Assembly: GCF_029210385.1 (NCBI RefSeq)
Contig: NZ_JARGDQ010000001.1
Coordinates: 1 to 64,000, forward strand
Origin: Desulfurivibrio dismutans
Lineage (GTDB): Bacteria; Desulfobacterota; Desulfobulbia; Desulfobulbales; Desulfurivibrionaceae
Direction of reading: 5' to 3'
Length of the DNA stretch: 64,000 nt
Below are positions 32,490-40,452 of this stretch, one piece after another. Position 1 is the stretch's first letter, and the number at the start of each line of letters is the position of its first letter. The notes under the pieces were generated by a model that ran no database searches, had not been told where the DNA came from, and saw nothing but the letters and a program-made list of their open reading frames with translations. The position numbers and the translations under genes were made by a program.

Positions 32490-34343
32490 CTAGAACCGGT
32501 AGTTCAGGCTCGCCCAATAGGTGCGTCCGGGAGTGTTGTAAGTGGCTACTTCCTCGTAATCCTTGTCCAGCAGGTTGTCAATTTTGCCCTGCAGCAGCCA
32601 GTTGTCGGTGAGATCGTAGCCGGCCCGCCAGTGCAGCAGGGCGTAGCCGGACAGCCGGGTATCGTTGGCCGCGTCGTCATAACTTTTGCTGAAGGCCTGC
32701 AGGGTCAGGCCGCTGCGCAGGCGGCCGAAGTCGCCATCCAGGTTGACGGCGGCCGTCCTGCGGGAGCGGCGCGGTAGCAGCAGGTCGCTGTCGCGGTCTT
32801 TGGGGCTTAAAATAGTCACCATGGCCCCGAGCTGCCAGTGCTCTCCCAGGTGATGACCGGTTTCCAGTTCCAGGCCGTCAATGCGCGCCCGGTCAACGTT
32901 TTCCGGCGGCCAGCCGCTGATCAACTGGTCTATATCGGTGCGGAAAACCCCGATACGCCAGTGGCCCTGGGAGTAGCTTTGCTGCAGGGCCGCCTCATAA
33001 CTTTTCGACTCTTCCGGATCCAGGTCGGGGTTGCCGCCGCCACCAAAAACGGGGTCGGCGGGCCAGTACAGTTCGTTGAAAGTCGGTGCTCGGAAAGCCG
33101 TGCCGTAATTGAGGCTCAGTCGCATATCGCGCGGCAGTTCCAGCCCGTAGCCAACATTGTAAGTGGTATGGCTGCCGAACTGCTCGTTGTCTTCGTGGCG
33201 CACGCCCAAAAGCAGGCCGTGCTGGCCGTAATTGAGCTGGTGCTGGGCATAAACCCCGGTGGTATCGCGACTGTCTTCCTCATAGTCAGTGCTGCTGCTG
33301 ACCTTGTCCTTATGGTAGTCCACCCCCACGGTCAAAGTGTTGTGGCCGTCGAGGAAGAAGTCGTTCTGCCAGTTTAGCTGGTTCCGTTTGGTGTCAAAGC
33401 GGCTGGAAAAATCGCTGTTACTGTAATTTTTGCTGTCATCCCGGGTTTGACCGGCCTTTAAGGTGACGTCCCAAAAATCGGCGGGGCGCAGCTGCCAGTT
33501 TACTCCCAGCACCTGCTGGCGGAAATCGGTTTCGTTTTCCCCCCAGCCGTCAAATTCCGTGGTGCCGGAGGAATGCAGGCCGTGAAACTCCAATTCGTGA
33601 CCGGGGGCAAAGCGGTGCCCCAGGCGCATGCTTAAGCTGTTTTCCCGGTAGCCGTCCCGGTCCGGTTCATCGGGGGTGAAAAAACCGGGCATGCCGGGAT
33701 CGGGAACATTGTTGCGGCGAGCGTCAAATCCATCGGAGTCAATATGGCCGGCGGCCAGGCTGTAGTGGCTGTCGCCCGTGGTGCCGGAGACCGCGGCCCG
33801 GGCTTCATAGGTGCGGTGGCTGCCGGCAGCGACGCTGATGTTGCCCTGCGGATCATCCTTTCCCTGGCGGGTGAAGATGTGAATGACCCCGCCCATGGCG
33901 TCGGAGCCGTATAGGGTGGAACGCGGTCCGCGGACCACTTCGATCCGCTCGATCTGGTCCACGGGAATATGCTGCAGGGAGGCACGGCCCAGGGTGGCGG
34001 AGCCCAGGCGCATCCCGTCCACCAACACCAGGGTCTGGCTGGTGGAGGTGCCGCGCAGATAGATGTCCGCGGTTTGGCCCCGGCCGCCGCTGCGGCTGAT
34101 CTGCAGGCCGGGCACGGTGGCCAGCGCTTCCGGCACGCTGGTAAACTGGCCTTTTTCCAGGTCCTGGCGGGTGATGACGCTGACGGCGGCCAGGGTGTCG
34201 TCCACACTTTGGGCCGTCCGGCTGGCGGTGACCACCACCTCTTCCATCAGTGGTTCCGGTTCATGGCCCTCGATGGCCGCTCCGGCCGGCAGCGGCAGGG
34301 CCAGCAGGGCGCCCAGACCGGCGATACGGATGGTTTTTTTCAT
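32490..34343 (-). CDS. btuB: TonB-dependent outer-membrane cobalamin receptor BtuB
   Basis: A 617-residue outer-membrane receptor. The signal peptide (MKKTIRIAGLGALLALPLPAGA) is followed by a TonB-box-like EEVVVTASR, a plug domain of about 110 residues (VSVITRQDLEKGQF to RGPRSTLYGSDAMGGVIHIF) and a beta-barrel ending in YWASLNYRF with the terminal Phe needed for insertion. The size fits BtuB (about 610-620). The start at 34343 has a GGGG site upstream. A cobalamin riboswitch heads the gene, and exbBD-tonB-btuFCD follow, which fixes the substrate class as corrinoids. Confidence 0.95.
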   Translation of the reverse strand: MKKTIRIAGLGALLALPLPAGAAIEGHEPEPLMEEVVVTASRTAQSVDDTLAAVSVITRQDLEKGQFTSVPEALATVPGLQISRSGGRGQTADIYLRGTSTSQTLVLVDGMRLGSATLGRASLQHIPVDQIERIEVVRGPRSTLYGSDAMGGVIHIFTRQGKDDPQGNISVAAGSHRTYEARAAVSGTTGDSHYSLAAGHIDSDGFDARRNNVPDPGMPGFFTPDEPDRDGYRENSLSMRLGHRFAPGHELEFHGLHSSGTTEFDGWGENETDFRQQVLGVNWQLRPADFWDVTLKAGQTRDDSKNYSNSDFSSRFDTKRNQLNWQNDFFLDGHNTLTVGVDYHKDKVSSSTDYEEDSRDTTGVYAQHQLNYGQHGLLLGVRHEDNEQFGSHTTYNVGYGLELPRDMRLSLNYGTAFRAPTFNELYWPADPVFGGGGNPDLDPEESKSYEAALQQSYSQGHWRIGVFRTDIDQLISGWPPENVDRARIDGLELETGHHLGEHWQLGAMVTILSPKDRDSDLLLPRRSRRTAAVNLDGDFGRLRSGLTLQAFSKSYDDAANDTRLSGYALLHWRAGYDLTDNWLLQGKIDNLLDKDYEEVATYNTPGRTYWASLNYRF

Positions 34344-34385
34344 TGCTTTACCCCTTTTGGTTGCTGACGGTTCCGGGGTTGCAAT

Positions 34386-34422
34386 AAAAAAACCCCGCAC
34401 CGATAGTTAATATCGATCCGGG
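34386..34422 (-). terminator. intrinsic terminator of the btuB riboswitch leader
   Basis: Minus strand CCCGGATCGATA pairs with TATCGGTGCGGG across a short loop, followed by seven T. It is nearly identical to the cbiK leader terminator at 23405-23438. Confidence 0.88.
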
Positions 34423-34482
34423 ATTCCCTGTTTCTCCACAAGATCGGCGGCCTTACCCCTTTTCCGCGGGGGCGGCTTCCAC

Positions 34483-34717
34483 ATATCCGGGCAGGTCTTC
34501 TGACTCTCGGTTCATCCTACCGGCCGCGTCTTCCCATCCCCGAACTGGCGGACAGTGACATTATTCCGTAAGCTGGCATTGTTGCCGTTTACGGTCGGTA
34601 ATCAAGCAGCGGTCGTGCTGTTTGTTACCGGGCGGCTTTCGTCCCCGATCACAGCGGCGGGTCCGTTCCCGATTCCCACGGGATTCCCTATTAAGCTCGC
34701 AGTGAGCACCTGGATAA
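34483..34717 (-). promoter_or_regulatory. cobalamin riboswitch upstream of btuB, with extra domain
   Basis: Core segments are almost identical to the cbiK riboswitch (GTCAGAAGACCTGCC, GATGGGAAGACGCGGCC, CGCTGTGATCGGGGACGAAA). Between the core box and the GTCACTG segment it carries about 70 extra bases (about 34561-34630) that can fold into additional hairpins. No clear promoter was found upstream. Confidence 0.95.
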
Positions 34718-34810
34718 TTGTAAAGCTCATACAAATGGCGGAAATCGGCTGCCAAGTCAAGCGTTTTCTGGTCTTTGGCCGCCGTCTTTTGGCAATAAAG
34801 CAACAATAAT

Positions 34811-35626
34811 TCAGTCTGTTGTGCAATGAAGTGGGCACTCGGGGCAACGGGGGTTGCGTTTACGGCAGAACTCCTTGCCGAGACGGACAATGAGGGCGTG
34901 GTACTCATTGTACAGGGCCGGGTCGGCGGGCAGGGCGTCGGTGAAAATTTCCTGGATGGTGTAGTAGTCGGCCTCTTCCGGCACCAGTTGATGGCGGTTG
35001 AAAATGCGGTGGGTGTAGGTGTCCACCACAAAAACCGGTTTGCCGGCGGCATAGAGACAGATGGAATCGGCGGTTTCCGGGCCGATGCCCTTGACCGCCA
35101 GCAGCTCTTGCCGCAGTTCGGTGGCAGGTTGAGACAGGAAATCCTTCAGGCTGTCGTGGTGGTCGGCAACCCGGGCCAGCAGATTATGCAGCCGTCGGGC
35201 CTTGAGGTTGTAGTAGCCGGCCGGGCGGATCAGGCCGGCCAGCACCTCGGGGGGCAGTTCCCGCAGGGCGGCCAGGCAGTGGTCCTGCTCCGTCTCTTCG
35301 CAGTACTTTGCGTAAGAGTGGCCGCGGCCGGTCAGGCCGTTGCCGGGGGGGCAGGGCTCCGTCAAGGTTTCATTTGGCTGGTGAGTGTATGACCCGGCGG
35401 CAGACGTCGCGCCCGCCGCCGGGAGCATCGGCGCACCGGGGGCGAGCCGGGTCGGCAGCAGGCCCGCTGCCTTGAGGTTGACGATGGCCTTTTCGACATT
35501 GCTCCAGGAGGTGTTCTGGGTCAGCACGGCGCCGACCATGATCTCCAGGGGAGTGTCGCCGGGCCACCAGTGCTGGGGACCAAAGTGCTTCAGCAGTTGC
35601 CGGTAAATGCTTGCCAGGGGGTGCAT
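34811..35626 (-). CDS. endonuclease III-like HhH-GPD DNA glycosylase with palindromic insert
   Basis: A 271-residue base-excision repair protein of the endonuclease III superfamily. The N-terminal HFGPQHWWPGDTPLEIMVGA and LTQNTSWSNVEKA, the helix-hairpin-helix LLAVKGIGPETADSICLYA with the catalytic Asp in VVDTYTHR, and the C-terminal cluster motif CRKRNPRCPECPLHC (C-x6-C-x2-C-x5-C) are all present. About 45 residues between AAGLLPTRL and LAALRELPPE are extra; part of this DNA (35392-35422) is a CCCGGCGGC/GCCGCCGGG palindrome. It is separated from btuB by the riboswitch and is not part of that operon. Confidence 0.88.
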   Translation of the reverse strand: MHPLASIYRQLLKHFGPQHWWPGDTPLEIMVGAVLTQNTSWSNVEKAIVNLKAAGLLPTRLAPGAPMLPAAGATSAAGSYTHQPNETLTEPCPPGNGLTGRGHSYAKYCEETEQDHCLAALRELPPEVLAGLIRPAGYYNLKARRLHNLLARVADHHDSLKDFLSQPATELRQELLAVKGIGPETADSICLYAAGKPVFVVDTYTHRIFNRHQLVPEEADYYTIQEIFTDALPADPALYNEYHALIVRLGKEFCRKRNPRCPECPLHCTTD

Positions 35627-35663
35627 ATCGGGTCGGCCGGGGCCCGGGCGGGGCCGCCGGGGC

Positions 35664-35993
35664 TCAATCGGAACGGATAAAGAGAAAATAGACGGCGATC
35701 ACCGCGGCCAGCAGTCCGACGCCCGCCACCGGCAGCACTTTGTTCAGCTGCAGTTCGCCGTCGATAATCAGCCCTTCCATCATCGGGCTGCCGGTAAGGA
35801 TCCACAGCGCCACGACCAGCGCGGTAAGCACCAGGGTGTTGACCGCCTGCCGGTAGAGCTTGTAAACGACAAACAGTACAAAGGGCACCATGAACCACGG
35901 ATTGGTGAACAGGGCCATCACTTCTACGTTTCTGATCTGACCGGGAACTCCCGTGCTGTTAATCGACTCGGCGATAGAAGCTAGAAACTCCAT
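35664..35993 (-). CDS. small membrane protein of unknown function downstream of thiC
   Basis: A 109-residue protein with three hydrophobic segments (about residues 27-45, 50-70 and 88-105). The ATG at 35993 has a strong GGGGGGAG site; the frame open to 36194 overlaps thiC and is discarded. It starts 13 bp after the thiC stop, so both are probably co-transcribed. I do not recognise the family. A transport or membrane role linked to thiamin is possible but unproven. Confidence 0.7.
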   Translation of the reverse strand: MEFLASIAESINSTGVPGQIRNVEVMALFTNPWFMVPFVLFVVYKLYRQAVNTLVLTALVVALWILTGSPMMEGLIIDGELQLNKVLPVAGVGLLAAVIAVYFLFIRSD

Positions 35994-36006
35994 GTACTCC
36001 CCCCTC

Positions 36007-37299
36007 TTATTCTCTCCTGCGGGTGGCCTGCTTGTAGACCTTGATGGCGCAGAACGAGCCGCACATGCTGCAGGCATCCCCAGTGTAGGTGTTGCCTTCC
36101 TCACGATAACGCCGGGCCTTGTCCGGGTCAACCGAGAGTTCGATCTGGCCTTTCCAGTCCAGGGCGCAGCGGCGCTTGGCCATCTCAATGTCACGCTCCA
36201 TGGCGCCGGGCACCTTTTTGACGATATCGGCGGCGTGGGCGGCGATCCGCGAGGCGATCACGCCGTCGTGAACATCCTGGGAGCTGGGCAGCTTAAGATG
36301 TTCGGCCGGGGTGACGTAGCAAAGGAAATCGGCCCCGGCGGAGGCGGCGATGGCCCCGCCGATGGCGCCGGTGATATGGTCGTAGCCCGGGGCGATATCC
36401 GTGACCAGCGGCCCCAGGACATAAAAAGGGGCGTTGTGGCATAGCCGTTTTTGCAGCAGTACGTTGGCTTCGATCTGGTCCAGCGGCATGTGGCCCGGCC
36501 CTTCGATCATCACCTGCACCCCGGCCTCCCAAGCCCGCTGGGTCAATTCGCCCAGGTGAATCAGCTCCTGGACCTGGCCGCGGTCGGTGGCGTCGGCCAG
36601 GCAGCCGGGCCGGATGCCGTCGCCCAGGCTCAGGGTCACCTCGTGTTCCTTAAGGATCGCCAGCAGGTCGTCAAAATGCTCGTACATGGGGTTTTCCCGG
36701 TTGTTGTGGCTCATCCACTCGATGGTGAAGGAGCCGCCCCGGCTGACCACCCCCAGCAGCCGCTGGTGGTTGTCGATGCGCTTCAAGGTATCCAGGGTGA
36801 TGCCGCAGTGGATGGTCATGAAGTCCACCCCATCGCGGGCCTGCTCTTCGATGGTCTGAAAGATATGATCGACGCTGACTTCGCCGATTTTCTTCTTTTC
36901 CTTTTCGACGAACTGGGCGATGCTCTGGTAGATGGGTACGGTGCCCAATGGGATCGGGCAATTATTCAGGATTTCCCGGCGGATGGCGCTGATCTCACCG
37001 CCCATGCTCAGGTCCATCACCGCATCCGCCCCGGCTTTGAGGCAGACGCAGAGTTTTTGCAGTTCGTTGTCCAGTTCGGGGTGGTCTTTGGAGGAGCCGA
37101 TATTGGCGTTGACCTTGGTTTTCAGACCCTTGCCGATGCCGGTAACCCGGGGAAAATCATGATGGTGGTTCTTGGGGATACAGATTTCTCCCGCCGCCAC
37201 CCCGGCCATCAGGGTGTCAACGCTGACCCCTTCAAGGGCGGCGCACTGTTCGAATACCGGGGATACCTGGCCATTGATGGCGTCTTCGCGAATGCTCAT
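36007..37299 (-). CDS. thiC: phosphomethylpyrimidine synthase ThiC
   Basis: A 430-residue radical SAM enzyme that rearranges aminoimidazole ribotide into the pyrimidine part of thiamin. It has the canonical GVVSRGGSF, LSLGDGIRPGC, MIEGPGHMPLDQI and GPLVTDIAPGYDHITGAIGG motifs and the C-terminal cluster motif CSMCGSFC. The short form without the extra N-terminal domain is usual in anaerobes and archaea. The start at 37299 has GGAGGGGAG upstream. No TPP riboswitch was found in the 220 bp upstream. The paralogue at 756-2063 differs at several of these motifs. Confidence 0.93.
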   Translation of the reverse strand: MSIREDAINGQVSPVFEQCAALEGVSVDTLMAGVAAGEICIPKNHHHDFPRVTGIGKGLKTKVNANIGSSKDHPELDNELQKLCVCLKAGADAVMDLSMGGEISAIRREILNNCPIPLGTVPIYQSIAQFVEKEKKKIGEVSVDHIFQTIEEQARDGVDFMTIHCGITLDTLKRIDNHQRLLGVVSRGGSFTIEWMSHNNRENPMYEHFDDLLAILKEHEVTLSLGDGIRPGCLADATDRGQVQELIHLGELTQRAWEAGVQVMIEGPGHMPLDQIEANVLLQKRLCHNAPFYVLGPLVTDIAPGYDHITGAIGGAIAASAGADFLCYVTPAEHLKLPSSQDVHDGVIASRIAAHAADIVKKVPGAMERDIEMAKRRCALDWKGQIELSVDPDKARRYREEGNTYTGDACSMCGSFCAIKVYKQATRRRE

Positions 37300-37523
37300 G
37301 TTTATTAACTCCCCTCCCGACCGCCTGGTGTTGGCGCTGGAGGCGTGATGGTTGATCGGGGGCAACAGAGTTGTACGGCTGAAAAATTCAATTGCGTCTG
37401 CTTAGGCCAAAAAAAGAGCCATTCTACCTGGCTGTTCGGCTGGCTGTCAACGCAAAACGAGTGCCAGCTCGCAAAATCATCCCACGTTGTGGGGGGTGAC
37501 GGCAGCGGCTCGGAGACGCCCGG

Positions 37524-38207
37524 TCACAGTTTGCGTTCACCGCCGGCCAGTTCCTCCAGCGCCTCGCGATCGAGAATGGTGATCTTGGGGCCGTCGGTAT
37601 TGATCATCCCGGCCTTGGCCATTTTATTGAATATGCGGGAGAGGGTTTCGGGAATGGTGCCCAGCAGGCCGGCCAGCTGAGTTTTGCTTACCGGCAGCAG
37701 CACCTGATCCCGGCCCTGCTGCTGGTCGCTGAGGGACAGCAGGTGGGCGGCCAGCCGGTCGGGAACCTCTTTCAGCGACAACTCCTCAATCAATTGGGCG
37801 AATTTTTTCAGGCGCAAAGAGAGGGCGGCCAGCATGTTAAGGGCCAGCTCGGGCTGGCGGTTGATCAACTCGATAAAGGCCCGGCGGGGCAGAAACAGCA
37901 CCCGGCTGGGGGTCAGGGCTAGAGCGTGGGCCGGGTAGGGGGAGCCGATGAAAACCGCCGCCTCGGCAAAAGGTTCACCAGGCCCGAAGATGTGCAGGAT
38001 CTGTTCTTTGCCTTCAATGGAAAGTTTGTAGATTTTAACCTGGCCGGTCATGACCACAAAAAAACCCTCACCGGGGTCACCTTCAGCAAAAATACTCTGG
38101 CTTTTAGCAAATTCCTGGTCGGTGGCGATCATCGCCAGGTGGTTGTACTGTTCCCGGCTTAAGCCCTTGAACAGGGGCACGGTGGCAAGAAAATCGACGA
38201 TATTCAT
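37524..38207 (-). CDS. Crp/Fnr-family transcriptional regulator
   Basis: A 227-residue regulator: a cyclic-nucleotide-binding-like beta-roll (about residues 10-125) and a C-terminal winged helix with the recognition region LPVSKTQLAGLLGTIPETLSRIF (SKTQLAGLLG and PETLSRIF). It lacks the N-terminal cysteine cluster of Fnr, so it does not sense oxygen with a [4Fe-4S] cluster in the Fnr way; DNR-like heme or nitric-oxide sensing, or a nucleotide ligand, are alternatives. It is divergent from the cvpA-like gene, which it may regulate. Confidence 0.88.
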   Translation of the reverse strand: MNIVDFLATVPLFKGLSREQYNHLAMIATDQEFAKSQSIFAEGDPGEGFFVVMTGQVKIYKLSIEGKEQILHIFGPGEPFAEAAVFIGSPYPAHALALTPSRVLFLPRRAFIELINRQPELALNMLAALSLRLKKFAQLIEELSLKEVPDRLAAHLLSLSDQQQGRDQVLLPVSKTQLAGLLGTIPETLSRIFNKMAKAGMINTDGPKITILDREALEELAGGERKL

Positions 38208-38282
38208 TGCAATTTTTGTGTGAACGAGTTTTGGTTGGGCATATGTGCCAATCCTTTAAACTACTGCTGTTGTTATAACATT

Positions 38283-38822
38283 ATGACCGTACTTGATGCC
38301 GGCATCATTGCCGTAGTGGTTTTCTTCATCGCCTGGGGGGGATGGGTTGGTTTTGTCCGCCAGCTTGCGCCGGTGGTCGCCCTGATCCTGGCGTTTATCG
38401 TGGCCGGTAACTTTGCCGGTGAGGCGATGAAGCTGATCCCCCTGGTCCAACCGTCGCGGTTGACCTTTTTGCTTTCCTATCTGGTGCTGGCCGGGGTGAC
38501 CTACCTGGTCATCCGGGCGCTGACTTTTGGCTTGCGCCGGGTGGTCAATTTTACCCTCACTTCCTGGTTCGACCGGGTCAGCGGCGGTTTGTTCGGCCTG
38601 GGCAAAGCTTACCTGCTGGTGGCTTTTCTCTATTTCGTTTTTTCCGGGGTGGCCAGCCCGGTGATGCCGGTGTTGGCCGATTCATACTTTAAACCCCATC
38701 TGGAAGCCGGCTCCCGTTTCCTCCAGCAGATGGTCCGGGATGAAGAAATCAAAAGAATCTTTTTGCCGCGGGAACCGGCAATCCTGCCCCTGCTGCCCGT
38801 CCCCGGTGAGCCGCCCCGCTAA
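38283..38822 (+). CDS. CvpA-family membrane protein
   Basis: A 179-residue protein with four hydrophobic segments and the CvpA layout: DAGIIAVVVFFIAWGGWVGFVRQL at the start (AGIIAVVVFF and GGWVGFVRQ) and the central FDRVSGGLFGLGKA loop. CvpA proteins are linked to envelope stress and colicin V export in E. coli, but the molecular role is unclear. The start at 38283 gives the typical beginning; the frame open from 38220 is longer. It is followed by repeat copy H. Confidence 0.85.
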   Translation: MTVLDAGIIAVVVFFIAWGGWVGFVRQLAPVVALILAFIVAGNFAGEAMKLIPLVQPSRLTFLLSYLVLAGVTYLVIRALTFGLRRVVNFTLTSWFDRVSGGLFGLGKAYLLVAFLYFVFSGVASPVMPVLADSYFKPHLEAGSRFLQQMVRDEEIKRIFLPREPAILPLLPVPGEPPR

Positions 38823-38843
38823 CGGCCGGATCGTATAATTTTT

Positions 38844-38952
38844 GTAACTGTCCAGCAGCACCCCATCTTGCAGCGATCAGGTCGGCTTGAGTACCTGATG
38901 TACGCTACACCTACTTGGCGTACCGCAACCTGGGGCACGGCTGTTCAGTCAC
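38844..38952. repeat. palindromic repeat, copy H (after cvpA-like gene)
   Basis: A diverged 109-bp copy (ends GTAACTGTCCAGCAGCACCC and GGGCACGGCTGTTCAGTCAC), the first copy seen outside the cobalamin operon. Arms are only partly complementary. Confidence 0.75.
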
Positions 38953-39087
38953 GTGCCAGAGTGAGCTGGATGGTTGCGAATTTTTTCAGTTTCCTTCGTA
39001 TATCCTCTTTTTGTAGTGCAATCAAGATTTTTCCCCTGCTGCGGTTATGTCCGCCGTCCTGGCCCACGCTTCCACCTGGTGTGCCGT

Positions 39088-40452
39088 TTAACCTTTTGCC
39101 GGCTGATGGTTGTGCCATTGTCCGGCGGCGGCCCGGCCCCGGGCCTGGTTCACCGGCAGGCAGATGACCAGTGCCATGATAAACAGGAAGGCGCACAGCA
39201 AAATCGATTTCTGCAGGCCAACCAGGGTCTGCAACAGCCCTAGGGCGGCAATTCCGAGCATGCCGGCCAGTTTGTTGGTCAATCCCCAGAAACCGAAAAA
39301 TTCGGCGCTTTTACCGGCCGGTGAGAAGATTCCAACCAGGGTGCGACTGGCGGACTGGGTGGCGCCCAGGCTGACCCCCGCCAGGCAGCCGACTACCAGG
39401 AAAAGGTGCTGCACTTCCCAACTCAGCCCGAAACGGTGATTGAGCCAGGCGGTCAGTTGCGGGGTGCCCCAGATGGCGATAATGGCCAGCACCCAGAGCA
39501 GCAGAGTAATCTGGTACATGGGCTTGGCCCCCAGGCGGTCCTGTAGAAAGCCGAAACCCAGAGCGCCGGCGGCGGCAGTGAGCTGCACCACGATGAACAT
39601 CAGGTTGCGGGTCCGTTCATCCCAGCCGATGACCTGGGCCCCGTAGATGAAAGTGAAACTTATGATGATGTAGATGGCGGCCATGGCAAAGAACAGCGAC
39701 AGCAGAAAAATGGCCAGATCCCGGAACTGGGTAATGGCCCGCAGGGTGGCGGCGGTGCGTTGAAGTCCCAGCTCCAGGTAGCTCTGCCCGGGCGGCCGCG
39801 GCTGGGGGGTGCCCCGTTCCTGCAGCCAGAGAAAGGTGGGCAGGGCGGCAATCAGAAAAAATCCGGCGGCAAAGGGGCCGACCCAGCGGATGCGGTCAAA
39901 GTTTTCCGCCGTGGCGTTCCCCAGGAAGGCCAAGGTGAAGGCGGCCGCCGCCAGACCGCCGAGGTAACCCAAAGCCCAGCCAAAGCCGGAGATCTTACCC
40001 AGATCCTCCGGCGGGCCCAGTTCGGGCAAAAACGAGGCGATGAAGTTTTCGCCGATGGAATAGGCGAAACAGGAAACAATGATCAGGACCAGGGCCAGTA
40101 CGATGGCGCCGGGGGTGACCAGCACCAGTAAAGCGGTGGCTGCCACCGTGATCAGGTAGCTGGCGAACAGGAACCGCTTTTTGCTGGCGGTATAGTCCAT
40201 CACCGCACCGCAAACCGGACCGGCCAGGACCACCAGGAAATAGCTGGTGGCCAGGGCCAGGCTCCAGAGCAGGTTGCCCAGGCGGTAGTCGTCCCCGCGA
40301 TCGCCGACGATCACCGTGGTGAACAGATCGCCGAAGACCACGGTGATGATCAGCAGAGTGTAGGCCTGATTGGCAAAATCAAACATCGCCCAGCCGAAGA
40401 TCTCCCGCTTGTCGCGCCGAGCGGCAGGGTGGCCGGGCGGGGTTGGGCTCAT
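39088..40452 (-). CDS. UMF1-type major facilitator transporter
   Basis: A 454-residue protein with twelve predicted membrane helices. GWAMFDFANQAYTLLIITVVFG at the start (GWAMFDFANQAY) and the later SLGATQSASRTLVGIFSPAG segment (GATQSASRT) are characteristic of the UMF1/Atg22-like MFS family (BtlA). The start at 40452 overlaps the stop of the upstream zinc-knuckle protein as ATGA, so the two are translationally coupled. Substrate unknown; Atg22 relatives export amino acids. Confidence 0.85.
   Translation of the reverse strand: MSPTPPGHPAARRDKREIFGWAMFDFANQAYTLLIITVVFGDLFTTVIVGDRGDDYRLGNLLWSLALATSYFLVVLAGPVCGAVMDYTASKKRFLFASYLITVAATALLVLVTPGAIVLALVLIIVSCFAYSIGENFIASFLPELGPPEDLGKISGFGWALGYLGGLAAAAFTLAFLGNATAENFDRIRWVGPFAAGFFLIAALPTFLWLQERGTPQPRPPGQSYLELGLQRTAATLRAITQFRDLAIFLLSLFFAMAAIYIIISFTFIYGAQVIGWDERTRNLMFIVVQLTAAAGALGFGFLQDRLGAKPMYQITLLLWVLAIIAIWGTPQLTAWLNHRFGLSWEVQHLFLVVGCLAGVSLGATQSASRTLVGIFSPAGKSAEFFGFWGLTNKLAGMLGIAALGLLQTLVGLQKSILLCAFLFIMALVICLPVNQARGRAAAGQWHNHQPAKG

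Noticed and set aside
36007-37299. This gene as the BzaF and 756-2063 as ThiC
   Set aside because: The canonical ThiC motifs are in this gene, and the cobalamin riboswitch is in front of the other one.
37300-37523. TPP riboswitch upstream of thiC
   Set aside because: I looked for the conserved CTGAGA and ACCTGATCTGGATAATGCC-type boxes on the minus strand and found none.
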